NCBI GenBank assembly: GCA_026874595.1
Contig: CM049309.1
Span: forward strand, 24,555,033-24,619,032
Length of the DNA: 64,000 nt
DNA from: Sipunculus nudus
Taxonomy: Eukaryota; Annelida; Sipuncula; Golfingiida; Sipunculidae
Direction of reading: 5' to 3'
Shown: positions 34,561 to 46,300 of the stretch, one piece after another
Numbering within the stretch: position 1 is the first letter of the stretch
Layout: every line of letters begins with the position of its first letter
Translations under genes and position numbers: made by a program
The notes under the pieces: model-generated
Databases searched by the model: none
Told to the model about the DNA's origin: nothing
What the model saw: only the letters and a program-made list of their open reading frames with translations

Positions 34561-35290
34561 ATAATCTTTCTGGCCTTTCCTTCTTCCTTTCATTTATTCT
34601 TTCTCCCTCTCTCCCCTCTCTCTCCCTCTCTTAACCATAGATCTGCTCAATTAGAATAAGCAGCGGAGACATATGCAATACAGGTCATTGTTATTGCAGG
34701 ACTTATCTCACTGAATGCGTAACAAAAACTGTAGAGGGCTATTGATCCCTAGTAAATTAGAAATATAATGGTAATAAATTGGTAGAATAAGTCAGGTTTT
34801 AGAGTGTATATAAATTAAAATTTTCACGCATTTTTTACGTTATATATATTTTTTTTCAACTGAGGAAACACATCGACTTATATATGCATAAAAAACCCAG
34901 ATAATAACACATACGTGTAAAACTATAGAACATTTTAGTGTGTGATTTCCTAGCCTTTTACAGGTTTTGTTGGGCCATGGTCCAAGTACAAAGACCTGTT
35001 AACTCTATACACAATCAATCAAATAATCACACAACGTCTATCTTCACGAATATATATGTGAAACGTCGTCAAGCCGAGATGTCGTCAAACCCAAATCGTC
35101 CAGCTCGAATATAATCCTGTCATAATCAGGCAGTTTGACGAAACCAAGTGAGGTGACCTTTTGCCAGTTATATTGGGTTTGGAATTTTTGATGGGATCGA
35201 TTTATAAAACTTAAAATATCCCCCACCACCACCACCATACGAGAATACAGTTTGTTCGAAGCAGCACTACTATGATGCATGTCTATCATA
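34561..35290. other. Intergenic AT-rich stretch
   Basis: Pyrimidine-rich start (TCTCCCTCTCTCCCCTCTCT near 34600), then AT-rich sequence. No gene supported. Confidence 0.55.
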
Positions 35291-35295
35291 AGTTT

Positions 35296-36600
35296 TTTTA
35301 GCTCAGCTGACTATAAGTCATCTGAGCTATAGTCGTGGTCCATTGTCCGTCGTCCGTCCGTCTGTCCGTAGATGTGGCACGTTTTGAAACCGTAAGACCT
35401 AGGAATCCAAAATTCGGCATAATGTTAGATGTCCCCAAGATCTCCTACCAAGCTGAAAACTGGGTCTTTGCGACTTCGTTCCTTTGAGAAATTTAGGAAA
35501 AACCTCAATTTTTTATTAAAAACCTATTTCCACACTTCAGGACGGCCTCATATCAAAACCACTCACCTGTTTTTCCTCATATTTACCATAAACATTCCTC
35601 TATATATTTCCTATGTACATGCCAGAAATTATGTCTGTATTATATAATTTAAAAAAGTTATGGGCCCAAACATAATGCATTTTGTAAAAAATCAGGAAAG
35701 GTATTTGATCACTTAACACAAAACATGTTAAAGCTATAGACTTTTTTTCCAGTAATATAACTTTAATTAATCAAAATTAAATTGTATACCCAAACTTAGA
35801 TCAAAATTTTTTTAAATTTTTTAAAATATTAACAAAAATAAAAAATTGGTACCTTAAATTTTGCCCAACTTTGACCATGGCACGTTTTTTTCCTGAAAGT
35901 ACTGTGGATTTAATTTTCACAGCATGTTTTTGTTAGCATTTTGTCTGTTAACACCAACAATTTGAAACCAGTTGATCAAAAACTGTAGATTTTATTCAAG
36001 TTTTCAAGCACCATGTATTATATTGTTTACATCAATCTAGTGTTATGCAGTTTGCAAGAGCTCAGCTCCCCAGCTTCAGCTCTCAGTTCCTAAAATTTGG
36101 TATACAATTAGATGTTTCCAAAATCCCCTACCATGCCAAGAATTTGGTCACTATGACTTAATAACTTCGAGATATTAATGAAAAACTTCATTTTTCCATT
36201 AAAAACCCATTGTTACACTTCAAGACTGCCTAATATCAAAACCACTGATCTGACTTTAATCATATAAAATATACATATTTTTCTATACATTCTCTATGCA
36301 CATGCCAAAAATGATGTCAGTATTGCATAATTGTTTTAAGTTATGGGCCCAAACATAATGCACTTTGTGAAAAATCAAGAAATATATTTACTCCCTTAAC
36401 AAGCGATTGCTGAAGCTAGAGATTTTTTGTCAGGGATGTAACATTATTTAATCAAGATTCAATTGAATACCCAAAATTAGTTCTGAATTTTTGAAATTTT
36501 ATAAGTTATTAGTATAAATATAAAATTAGTACCTTAAATTTTGCCCAACTTTGACCATTGCATGTTTGTTTCCTGTGAGCACTGTTGATATAATTTTCAT
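35296..36600 (-). mobile_element. Family H4, inverted, apparently two tandem copies
   Basis: Starts with the 29-nt near-perfect hairpin at 35301-35329 (arms AGCTCAG/CTGAGCT and TGACT/AGTCA) and a GTCCGTCGTCCGTCC tract, then the H4 body in reverse. A second body start follows at about 36060 (AGCTCAGCTCCCCAGC) and ends near TTGCCCAACTTTGACCATTG at 36538. Two partial copies head-to-tail are the simplest reading. Confidence 0.7.
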
Positions 36601-37299
36601 ATCATGCACACATAAGGATTTCAGCTTTGTAGTTTAGAAAGCTGAAAGAAATTGGCCAAAAATTTTAGCTTTTATTAATGTTTTTATGATACCATGTCAG
36701 ACCTTGGCTCTCTCCAGCTCCTCTTGAGTCACCTGTATGTTGACCTTGTTGAACTCTCAGCAAATTATGCATGCTTGAGGCGAGACATACACTAGGGCAG
36801 CCAGGCAGCTTATGGACAGCCACAGTTGATCCAGGTGTCCAACCCAACTCATCTAGTAGTTTTGACCAACAAAATAACAATAAACAATAAATTAATAAAT
36901 TTATTGGTTTTTAATAACAAATTAAAGAAAAATAGAAAAGGAATTTGTTAGTTTATAATAACAGGAAATTAACTTGCAGTTACTGATGATATAAGAATCT
37001 TGTATTGATGGATAGAATGTCACATATTCCAAATAACACCATGCAGTCACCTATGGTATTTTTTCAGTTAAATTTTAATGATAAAAAAGTAAATCATATT
37101 ATTTATTACTAATCATTAGGGATCATATGAAGGAAATTAATGATAGACAAAGATGCAGTTGATAATATTAATCTAGATTCCTACTGTGTCTAGTGTGTAC
37201 ATTGATGTGAACTTAGTCCAAAATGAATTTATTACATTTATTTTTTTTAATATAAATAAAAGCCATAAAACCAGATACTTATGATCATTATTTTAATGT

Positions 37300-37895
37300 G
37301 TGAATTTTGTATATTCTGGATTCTCAACAACATTGTTTGGTGAAAACTGAATAAATACCAGACATGGTTTGAATACTTTGCAATTGTATTTAAATACAAA
37401 TATGAATATGTACTCCATTATAAATTTTTTTTGCATAAAGAATGGGAATTCAGGTAAAAATGAAAGTATATGAATACCAGTGCAAATACTTTCAAAATGT
37501 ATTCATGAATGCATTCATGAATATATTCTTTAATATTATTTTAATAATCTTTTCTGTTATATTAAATTTTTTTAAATCATATGATTCTCTTATTATTTTT
37601 AATAAAAATCATATTTGGGACAATATTTGTAATTTTTTTAATAAATAGTTAAACTCTTATATTATATGTTCTGCTGTGTGACAGTAGTACTCCATTTGTT
37701 AATAAAATAAATGAAATCAGTCCTCTTCCCTGTCTCCAAAGATACTATCAAAATCATACATAAGCTAAACACCACCAACTCATAATAAAGCTTATATTTA
37801 TTACCACACAAAACCAGCATGTGCCTCATTTTAAAATCATATTTTTTTATCATATATAACAGCTGAGCGCCGTGACCCATAGGTCCCTTGTTTTT
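37300..37895 (-). repeat. Family D copy, inverted relative to 57003-57620
   Basis: Reverse complement of 57003-57620 over about 600 bp. It ends GCGCCGTGACCCATAGGTC followed by CCTTG, the degenerate form of the GACCCATGGGTC terminus. Shared internal words include GTATTCATGAATGC and CTCCATTTGTTAA. No coding capacity; the short frames are shared only because the copies are homologous. Confidence 0.85.
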
Positions 37896-38054
37896 AAATA
37901 CTCTGGGAAAAATTATGGGTATTCAGTCAGTTTTCCTTTTTTCATGAGCATTTCATATATCTACAAACTGAAAAGACTATAAATTAGTTTTATAAACGTT
38001 TAAACAACTGAATTGAAGCTACAATTGTCGTCCTAATGGACATGTGATACATGT

Positions 38055-38245
38055 TTCGCATGGTTACGTCTCGCCGGAATACGTCTCATTGGGCACCGCT
38101 TGATTAACTGGGCGGCTCTCATAGAGCGGCGTCGCAGCGAGCAGTGAAATCAGCCGTAGGCCTACGTCCTATCGAGATGCGTCGTACTGGGTTGACACCG
38201 GATTTTTTTTCGGTCGATCCAAACCCAGGTCGTGCCTCATATCAG
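38055..38245. other. CpG-rich island in AT-rich DNA
   Basis: About 190 bp with many CG dinucleotides (GGCGTCGCAGCGAGCAG, GAGATGCGTCGTACTGGG), unlike its neighbourhood. It could be the unmethylated start of a transcript or a young element; no supporting gene is seen. Confidence 0.3.
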
Positions 38246-38613
38246 GTGTTATGGCCCAGCAGAGTGTAATAACGATAAGACTCCCTCTCTAATTATAAAA
38301 ACATTTGGATGTTGTCTTAATGGAGCAAATCACACTGCTGGTCATTAATATCCTTAACTTATGAATAAGAAAGTAAAAAACTTTAGAAAACTTAATAATC
38401 TTATTAAAATCAATAAACAGAAACATGAAAATTAATCACGAATAAATAGGAAAAGAAAAAGATAAAATCAGAGGAGCCTTTGGTAGTATCACCAGTAGCG
38501 TGAAGGATAAAGTATAGTAGAACCTCTTAATTAGGTATGACAATAAAGAGTGTTTGTAGCAAGGGCAATTGTGGACTCTTCAGCTGTAAATATTCATGTA
38601 GCAAACACTTGCA

Positions 38614-38970
38614 CTAGGTAGGTCTTTTTGATGCCTCGTCAGAGAACAAGTTAGCTAGGTAATTAAGGTTACTGTTACGTATCAGTTGTGTTGAAAGTGC
38701 GGCAGATATCCCATCAGCTGATTTTATCATATTTTCCTGGAACTGATGAAGGACGTGGACAGGTTCATGTTTCACTGATAAAGGACAGTCATATTTCCTG
38801 CGAGTTGGCGAACCACCCACGACCCACAGGTATATAGCAACGTAGGATCCATACCTGCCGAATAAACGAGGTGCCTGTAACACAATCGCACAAGTGAGGT
38901 ACCGCCACATTAATATAAATACATATAGAGGTGGAGGCTCACCTGAAAGGCCTCTCAGCGAAAGGAACAA
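38614..38970 (-). CDS. Unrecognised 118-codon open frame
   Basis: Open from 38970 to a TAG at 38614, unusually long for non-repetitive DNA this AT-rich. The product starts hydrophobic (YVFILMWRYLTC) and ends in a polar helix-like stretch (HEPVHVLHQFQENMIK, then LIRNSNLNYLANLF). A possible 68-bp intron (GTGAGC at 38942 to CAG at 38875) would place only the second part in a terminal exon. I recognise no family. It may be a species-specific exon, a degraded gene or chance. Confidence 0.3.
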   Translation of the reverse strand: MFLSLRGLSGEPPPLYVFILMWRYLTCAIVLQAPRLFGRYGSYVAIYLWVVGGSPTRRKYDCPLSVKHEPVHVLHQFQENMIKSADGISAALSTQLIRNSNLNYLANLFSDEASKRPT

Positions 38971-39704
38971 TTAGAGTGAGCAAAACCAGAAGAAAAATTA
39001 AATCAGAATAATAGACGAAATGTGTACCAACAACCTCGTTCTGGCATTCTATTTTGTTCAAGATTTTCAGTTCTCTAAACCTTTGTTAAATCTACAATAA
39101 GGTTGAAGTACATCCAGGTGATTTGAAAAAGACTGAGTTTACCAGACATGTGCATGGGATTGTTTGACGCGGCAAGGATGGTTTCAAAGGTTAACTGAAC
39201 CGCATTTTTCAAGGAGATATATACAAATGCGTGGTCATTTATTTTGATAACATTATTATACATAGTAAGATGATTGAAGAACAAAGTGAAAGAATTGATT
39301 TATTTGATTTGGTTTTTCAAACTTCCCAGAACACAACTTGCAGCTGAAAGCAGAACATGTAGATTATTCAGAGTACAAGTGAATTGTCAGGATCACGTTA
39401 TCACCAAGGGATGGATTAAAGATCAATCTCCAAAATTCTTTCAGAAATGTTATTAAAAAAAAAATCCGTAGCTTTACATTGTGCAATACGGTTGCAATAC
39501 AGTAACTACCAAAGATCTTCAGCCATACTGATTTTCATAAAAAATACATACATCCTTTCTTGAGAAATCCAATGTTTTCTCTGAAATAAAAAAAAAGTCA
39601 CGTATTTTCTTAAGGACAAAATAGTTTATAAAATTAAGAATAAAGCACGTGTGTACTTTGGCTTTTATGATTTTCTTGCACATTCTAAACAAGAATTTCT
39701 GCTG

Positions 39705-39707
<3 letters not shown>

Positions 39708-39741
<34 letters not shown>
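39708..39741. repeat. (GA)n microsatellite
   Basis: About 16 GA units, giving Arg-Glu and Ser-Leu repeats in the frames across it. Confidence 0.95.
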
Positions 39742-39745
<4 letters not shown>

Positions 39746-40260
39746 GATCCCTTGTCATCTCATTGTCAAAATTGCAATCAAATATGAAAGAGCTAACCCT
39801 GTTAGGTTGTTAATGGTTTGCTGGACAAATCATTTTCAATAGCATGAAGAACCTGTACACTTGCTGAAACTGCTGACCTGTTTACATTACTGTTTATTAT
39901 ATTTTTAATTTAAAACTTTTCAATGGTCAATCATTATGTAAAGTAACCATACATATTTCACTCCAATCATTATGTAAAGTAACCATACATATTTCACTCC
40001 AGTTTTCTAGTATTATCAAAGGATAGAATAACATTTTTGTTCGCAGTATCTTTAAAACAGACTTATTAATATGCGAAAACCCTAGTTCTTTTTAAAATCC
40101 AAATGAAAATTACATTAACATGAATGTCTCTCACGATCTATCACTGCATTAGTAATTATAAATTAGTTATATAACCCATCATTAGATATAACCCATTTAC
40201 CGCATCTCATTTCGGGAATGTGTAACCAGCGGGTCCTGCTGAAATATCTAAGAACAACAA

Positions 40261-40588
40261 GGGCGTCAATATAGGGGGCAGTGCAGGGGGTATATATCTA
40301 CCCTCTCCACTTTTGGCAAGGGGTGAGGAAGTCAATGTAATCACCCCCCCCCCCCCCGCGCCCACTAACCAGAAAATTATATTCATATATTGATAATGAA
40401 ATATATTACTAAATAGAATTATAGAATTTGATTTCATTTATGAGTTTTCAATGTAATATTCAATGAAACCTGAATAACTTACGCAGGAGACATAATACCT
40501 TATTTTCTAAAAACTTTTCATTAATTGTAATATATTCGAAAGGTGATTAAGTATAAATATATTTCTGAAATTTGTCATACAGAAGCCA

Positions 40589-40629
<41 letters not shown>

Positions 40630-40677
40630 TACATATACATATACACCCCCCCCCCCCCTTAAGAAAAATTGACGCCA
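40261..40677. mobile_element. Short element with GGCGTCAAT inverted termini
   Basis: Left end GGGCGTCAAT (40261) and right end AATTGACGCC (40667-40676) are inverted. Both are followed inward by G- or C-rich runs. About 0.4 kb with an internal (TA)n at 40594-40622; no frame. No clear target duplication. Confidence 0.5.
40594..40622. repeat. (TA)n microsatellite
   Basis: About 14 TA units inside the short GGCGTCAAT element, followed by a CATATA tract and a C-run. Confidence 0.95.
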
Positions 40678-40887
40678 CTGAAGAACAAGGGCAGGTGCTG
40701 CTTACATTGAGCCGGTCCGTGCGGTCATACCGATCACCACAATAAATTCTACTCAGAAGGCCTTGTATCCATGAAACAATGAAACAAGAAATACCAGCGA
40801 TTATTCCAGATGGCCATAAAGAAGAGTTCTTTCACGTGTCGATGCAACCAACAACGTGAACTACGACTTCATTGTGTTATATTCATG

Positions 40888-41103
40888 TACACTAATATAC
40901 AGACATGCAATGACCTTAAATAAAGTGGGTGCACTAATAAACAGACATGCAATGACCTAAAATAAAGTGGGTGCACTAATATACAGACATGCAATGACCT
41001 AAAATAAAGTGGGTGCCTGCACTAATATACAGACATGCAATGACCTAAAATAAAGTGGGTGCACTAATACGAAGACAATAATGACTTGAAATAAAGTAGG
41101 TGT
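40888..41103. repeat. Tandem repeat of about 42 bp, 5 copies
   Basis: Units share CACTAATATACAGACATGC and AATGACCTAAAATAAAGTGG. The last unit is diverged and ends at about 41103. Confidence 0.9.
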
Positions 41104-41273
41104 CCAAATGGACATGATAAAAAAATACAACAGACTGAATACTCCTATTAGGGGCAAAAGAAATTCCCTAGACTCTTCCTTATAATCGAGACATTTTTCT
41201 AAATTTCCTGACTCGAGAAACGAACCTTATTTTTCAAGATTTCCCCAGATTTCCAAGATGGCTCAGAATCTTG

Positions 41274-41726
41274 TTAAAGGGGCCCAATCACCTTCTGACT
41301 TTTATAAACTAAATGTAGTCCCTTGGAGATTTTATTAAAGATAGGCCAGAAAACGTGGCTATCACCGCACACAGTCGTTTATATCAATGTGTTTATAATA
41401 TGTGGGGGCCCGCCAAAATCAAACAAAATCAATAAGGGCATCTGGCAGCAAGTCAGAAAAGCCAGAGCTTTGCAAATGGGGTTTCGCAACAAATGACCTC
41501 TCTACCTCCACATATGTGCAACCTACCACCTTAGGTTACATGTTTTTCCCATCAATACTGCTGTGTTTACAAACATGTTGTTGGTAAACAAGTTGATACA
41601 TCCTTCACGAAGGCTTTATAAGAACTTTTCACAACAAAAATTACCCTAAGATGATTAATACATACACAGAGGAAGCCAGAAATCACATTAATTCTTTCTC
41701 AAAAGGTAGGTGAATTGGCACCTTAA
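41274..41726. mobile_element. TTAA-flanked short element with inverted termini
   Basis: Left TTAA (41274-41277) is followed by AGGGGCCCAATCACCT; right end GGTGAATTGGCACC is followed by TTAA (41723-41726). The termini are imperfect inverted repeats. A TTAA target duplication is typical of piggyBac-type transposons; at about 450 bp it would be a MITE. The class is inference. Confidence 0.5.
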
Positions 41727-42058
41727 AACATAAAATCTAATGGTACATATAAACCTTTGCGATTATCATTGATGTAATTTTTCTACTATGCTAGTCCATA
41801 TAATGGACGAAGAATACAGTTTGAAGGTACTCAAAGGTTAAAAGGTCCGGCAGGAAGGGGGGATTGTCAGCAGCAAATGAAGCCATTCTGGCTCGAGACA
41901 TATTTCAAGTTTCTCTACAGTTCGGAGGGTACTCTAAACTTTTATGTGCATAAATATAAATCAATATAAATAAAAAAAAATACTAGAACCGGTAGTTCAT
42001 TCAAGCATATGGTTGACCTCCGTTCGTTGTCTGACCACTAGTCCTTTAATATTTTCAA

Positions 42059-42242
42059 GGGCGGATCCAGGATTTAGGAAAAGGGGGGGTCCAACCCAGG
42101 AGGACTAATGAAAATCCTAAAAAAAAAGGTCATCACGTCTGGAAAAGGGGGGTTCCAGGCCGCAAAATTACGTATAAAACCCCTTAAAACAGGTTGCTTC
42201 CCCCAGGACCCCCTGGACCCCCTCCCCCTGGATCCACTTCTG
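42059..42242. mobile_element. GGCGGATCCAGG-type MITE
   Basis: Left GGGCGGATCCAGG (42059) and right CCTGGATCCACTTCT (42227-42241) are inverted, with G-run and C-run inner flanks (AAAAGGGGGGGTCC; GGACCCCCTGGACCCCC). About 184 bp. The half-site at 11890-11930 looks related. Confidence 0.65.
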
Positions 42243-43242
42243 ATTTTATCAGGTCACATTTTGTCACGCTTTAAAATACGAACCGAACCTTCAGTTTTCA
42301 AACATGCACTCCTTCTACTTCTCCTAAACTTAAGTGGGAAACCTCTTTTTCTCGAAAACTATTAGATCATCGGATACCATCTTAAACCAACTGACGTTGA
42401 ATCCTTCCACTTTGACATATAAGATTTTAAAAACAAAATAATTGTCAAAGGTGGTAATTTGTTTAATATTTCATATTTTATTGAAGTTATTAACAATAAT
42501 CTAATTGGCCCATTTTACCCAACTTTGGCAATGACACTTGTTCCTGTGTGCCCAATAGTCAGAAAATTCTGCATATATAGTGTAACTAAAGATATTATAT
42601 AATCCAAAATAATAGAATGTGATGATATTGACAATCATTGTTAATCATATACTGAAAGTTGATCAATGCTCCAGTATGAAATTTATTATCCAGGGAGGTG
42701 TAAACTGCTTTAAATTTTCTATGGGCGTTTGACTGAGTTTTCTTGATGGATATGATGGGCACAAACATTATAAACACATTCATTATCAAGTACAACCAAT
42801 CAGATACTTGAATTAGAATAAACATATCTAGCAGGTTTAGATTAGGAAAACAAACAACATTCTGCAGGGAAATTAAAAGACTAGAGTCAACAAGCATTAT
42901 CAGTTGTAGAGTATCCTGTTAATTACATCAAATAGCCATTACGCTTAGTTTGAAATATATGAATTAGTACAAAGAATCATGAAACAGTTTGAAAAGTCAA
43001 ACATGTATGCTCATAACAAAATATTATGCCAGGGCATCCATGGCTGGAACATTCACGGCTGATACATCCTGCATTCAATTTCATATATAAATATATATTC
43101 ATACATGTATACCAGTATATATACATAAATGAATGTTTACAAATATGTTCTTTTGAAATATATATTAATAGTACATAATTATTAATATACATGTATGAAT
43201 ATAAACAACATTGAAAGTGACCACCTGGTCAGCTTTGAGTCA
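42243..43242 (-). other. MPDU1 3' flank and probable 3' UTR
   Basis: Unique-looking AT-rich sequence after the MPDU1 stop. On the minus strand AATAAA words occur at 42682-42687 and about 42476, possible polyadenylation signals. No other gene. Confidence 0.4.
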
Positions 43243-43379
43243 TTAGCTTGTTTTGTGTTTGTCTGGCTTCCGGTAGTAGACGGTTGATATGAACAAACTG
43301 GTATTGAGCACAGATGCCATGAGGGACGTGATGAGCATAGGCACATCCCCTGTCTGAACCAGTATTGTAAAGCAGCGAG
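43243..43379 (-). CDS. MPDU1: MPDU1 last coding exon
   Basis: 137 bp, acceptor AATGTCTTTCCAG/CTCGC, stop TAA at 43243-43245. It encodes ARCFTILVQTGD followed by a membrane helix (MLITSLMASVLNTSLFIS) and the basic tail ending KHKTS. The RxFT-x-x-x-x-TGD block is the clearest match to MPDU1. Confidence 0.9.
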
Positions 43380-46300
43380 CTGGAAAGACATTAAACTTAC
43401 AACATTCACTAATGTGAAACAGGTATGAAACAAGGAACAGAGATGTCACTAGAGGTGGTGGATTTATAAGATCTTTTAAGATTACACACTGATACCTGGT
43501 TGAATTGTTAAATTGGAAGAAATGTTAAATCCTATTAAATCCTACATTCTTTATTACATAGCAAAATATCATAACTCTTTGGTTTAATTTTCTGTTTTGT
43601 CAGAATTATCATTTTTACATGTCAGAAGCATAATCTGTGTTGCACATTCTTTTTACTGTATTCTGAATAGTGGATTCCTGTCAAAGGATTAACCCTGACC
43701 AATGATGACACATTCACTGTAATCACATACCTGTAACAATCACTTGAATTATTAGTCCCAAATAAAGCCTTGTGGGATGTAGTTGTTCCAGATATCCCAG
43801 GCAAAGTAGTTACACAGCTGCACCTTTTACTTGATAGGTTGCCTAAACAGGTCACATAATCTGACTAACAACCGTTTTGTTTATCTACCCAAGACTTTTG
43901 AGAAAGTTATGGATGCTCCTGAGTCATTCATTCAGTGTTGAACAGTCAAGAACACTAAGCTTAATGTTTCTGAAAGCCCCAGGTTAATTAATTGTATATG
44001 AAGGAAGAGCTAACTGACCACAGCATCATTATAGCTGGCATACCTGTTGCTGTATATGAGGCCATTCCCCAAGATACACTGCTGACCTGACCGGGGTCCT
44101 GCTTACGGATTATCCCCGTCAGCTGTATAAGCTTGCTAGCGGCAGATATAGGAGTCACTGTAGTCTGCAAGACAGATTATACACAGCAAAAGGAAATCCT
44201 AATTTGTTATTAATACTATACATACACTTTTGACCTAATAATGTGACATATCTTTAATCCATTATAATACAGGATGGAGTGAGCACTGCCTTGTTCAGGG
44301 CAGATCTGATGTTACAAATCTGACAAGAAATCTCACACCTAGGCATGAAACCAGACTCACATGGGTGCTAGCACGTGGGACTAGCAGTGTCTTCCACATG
44401 CTATCCACTGGAAGAAGCATTGAACCACTGTGTGATTGTGTTGGAAACTAAACTGATTAATTCAGAAATTACCAAGAGCACTTTACAGAAACCATGAGCA
44501 ATTTTATTAACTTATAATTTTGACATAATTTGACTAAAATTTTCAATTACACCCAAAACATAGTTGCTGAAAGACATTGAGGGTTGCAATGATCATTCCC
44601 CTGTCTTCACTGATCTGGAGCCCTCTATTTAAAGCACCATTTCTCATTTGTCTGGGAAATATGTAAGCATCAGTCAAACATCAAACACATCCTAATAAAA
44701 ATGTCTTTAAGAATAAAGAAGTTATTTCAAAGAATAATTCTGGTTAACTATAATACTGTCAATTTAAATTAATTGTATCAAAACTGTGCTTTCACATGCT
44801 GTCTCATGAATGCCTGTATATCAATACCAGTCACTTCTCAGTCCTGCAACTTGCACAGTATGGCTAACAATACATGATATCATGTCACATGTATGAATGT
44901 GTCTTTTAACGAATGGCACACTGAAGATGAATATTCACTTCCACTGTTTCTAATCATTTTTAAAATCCCACCTGTTATGTCATATCCAAGGAGAGCTTAC
45001 CAGTACTCTCATATTCATAGATTAATGAGTTGTCAAGATAAGTAAGGGTGCAGAGTATAATAGCCAGCCATGATCAGCATTAAGTGGACAGCTTTGCAGC
45101 AATCTTTGATTTCTGAGTGCTCACTTCTTTTATTTTAGCTCAGTGTTTACACCAATAATTGAATGTGAAAGTGCTGAAATTATTCAGTGCACAGCCATGG
45201 GAATGAAAAATGCTAAAACTTTCAAAATGTGACAACTTTAAAAATATTTAAATGATTTTGATTACCACAGGTTTCAGAAACTGTGACAAATGGTGATGAC
45301 ACTTAGCCAAGGAACTGCCATCTCTGGCAGTGTGACCTAATATCTGCTGATAAATATGACCTGAATCAAAGTGCACAAACACTGACAATTATCAATTACA
45401 GTCAAAGTTCAGGTTAAAACCAGACTGAATGCGGTGTTAACCCTGTCGCTTCTGAACCTGCTGGTCTGAAGTCAGGTTATGCTGTCTAGCTGTACTGGCA
45501 GATTTCAAGGATAAGTTTTCATTTAAATCAGTCACAAAGTTCTTCCACATGTTATAGTAGCAAAGTTCTCAAGTTTAATCTGTTGTGTTAGGCATAAGCA
45601 TCATTTACAAATACTGTTAGTATTGAAGTGATAATGTATTCAGGGTTTTGCCTGCTGTACAGGATTACTGACAGCAGTTTGTTAATTTACATTTACCATG
45701 GATGTAAAAATAAGATTCTAAACTGTTTCTTTGAGACCAAATGTACATTGGCCAAATGGATAGAAGGCATTCCTGAAAAAAAGTAAATGTATAGATGTGG
45801 TGAAAATCTGACACCTGGGGGGGAGTGATGTTTTAACTTGACTCATCCCAGAAATATAATTATTACAAATCTTATCCTCCCCTGTTCGTAACAGTGGTAC
45901 AGACATCAGAATACACATCAAGGGGATAAATCATCAAAATAACACCACAAGGGATAAGTCATCATATAACACCACAAGGGATAAGTCATCACATAACACA
46001 ACAAGGGATAAGTCATCATATAACACCAAAAGAGATAAGTCATTACATAACACCACAAGGGATAAGTCATCACATAAAACCATAAGGGATAAGTCATCAC
46101 ATAACACAACAAGGGATAAGTCATCATATAACACAACAAGGGATAAGTCATCACATAACACAACAATGGATAAGTCATCACATAACACCCCAAGGGATAA
46201 GTCATCACATAAAACCATAAGGGAATGAATCATGAATAATTCATTAAAAACACCACAAGGGAATAAATCATCACAAAACACCACAAGAAATAAGTCATCA

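Noticed and set aside
37442-37880. Short frames shared between 37.4 kb and 57.4 kb as a conserved gene
   Set aside because: Both loci are inverted copies of family D; there is no sign of selection on the frame.
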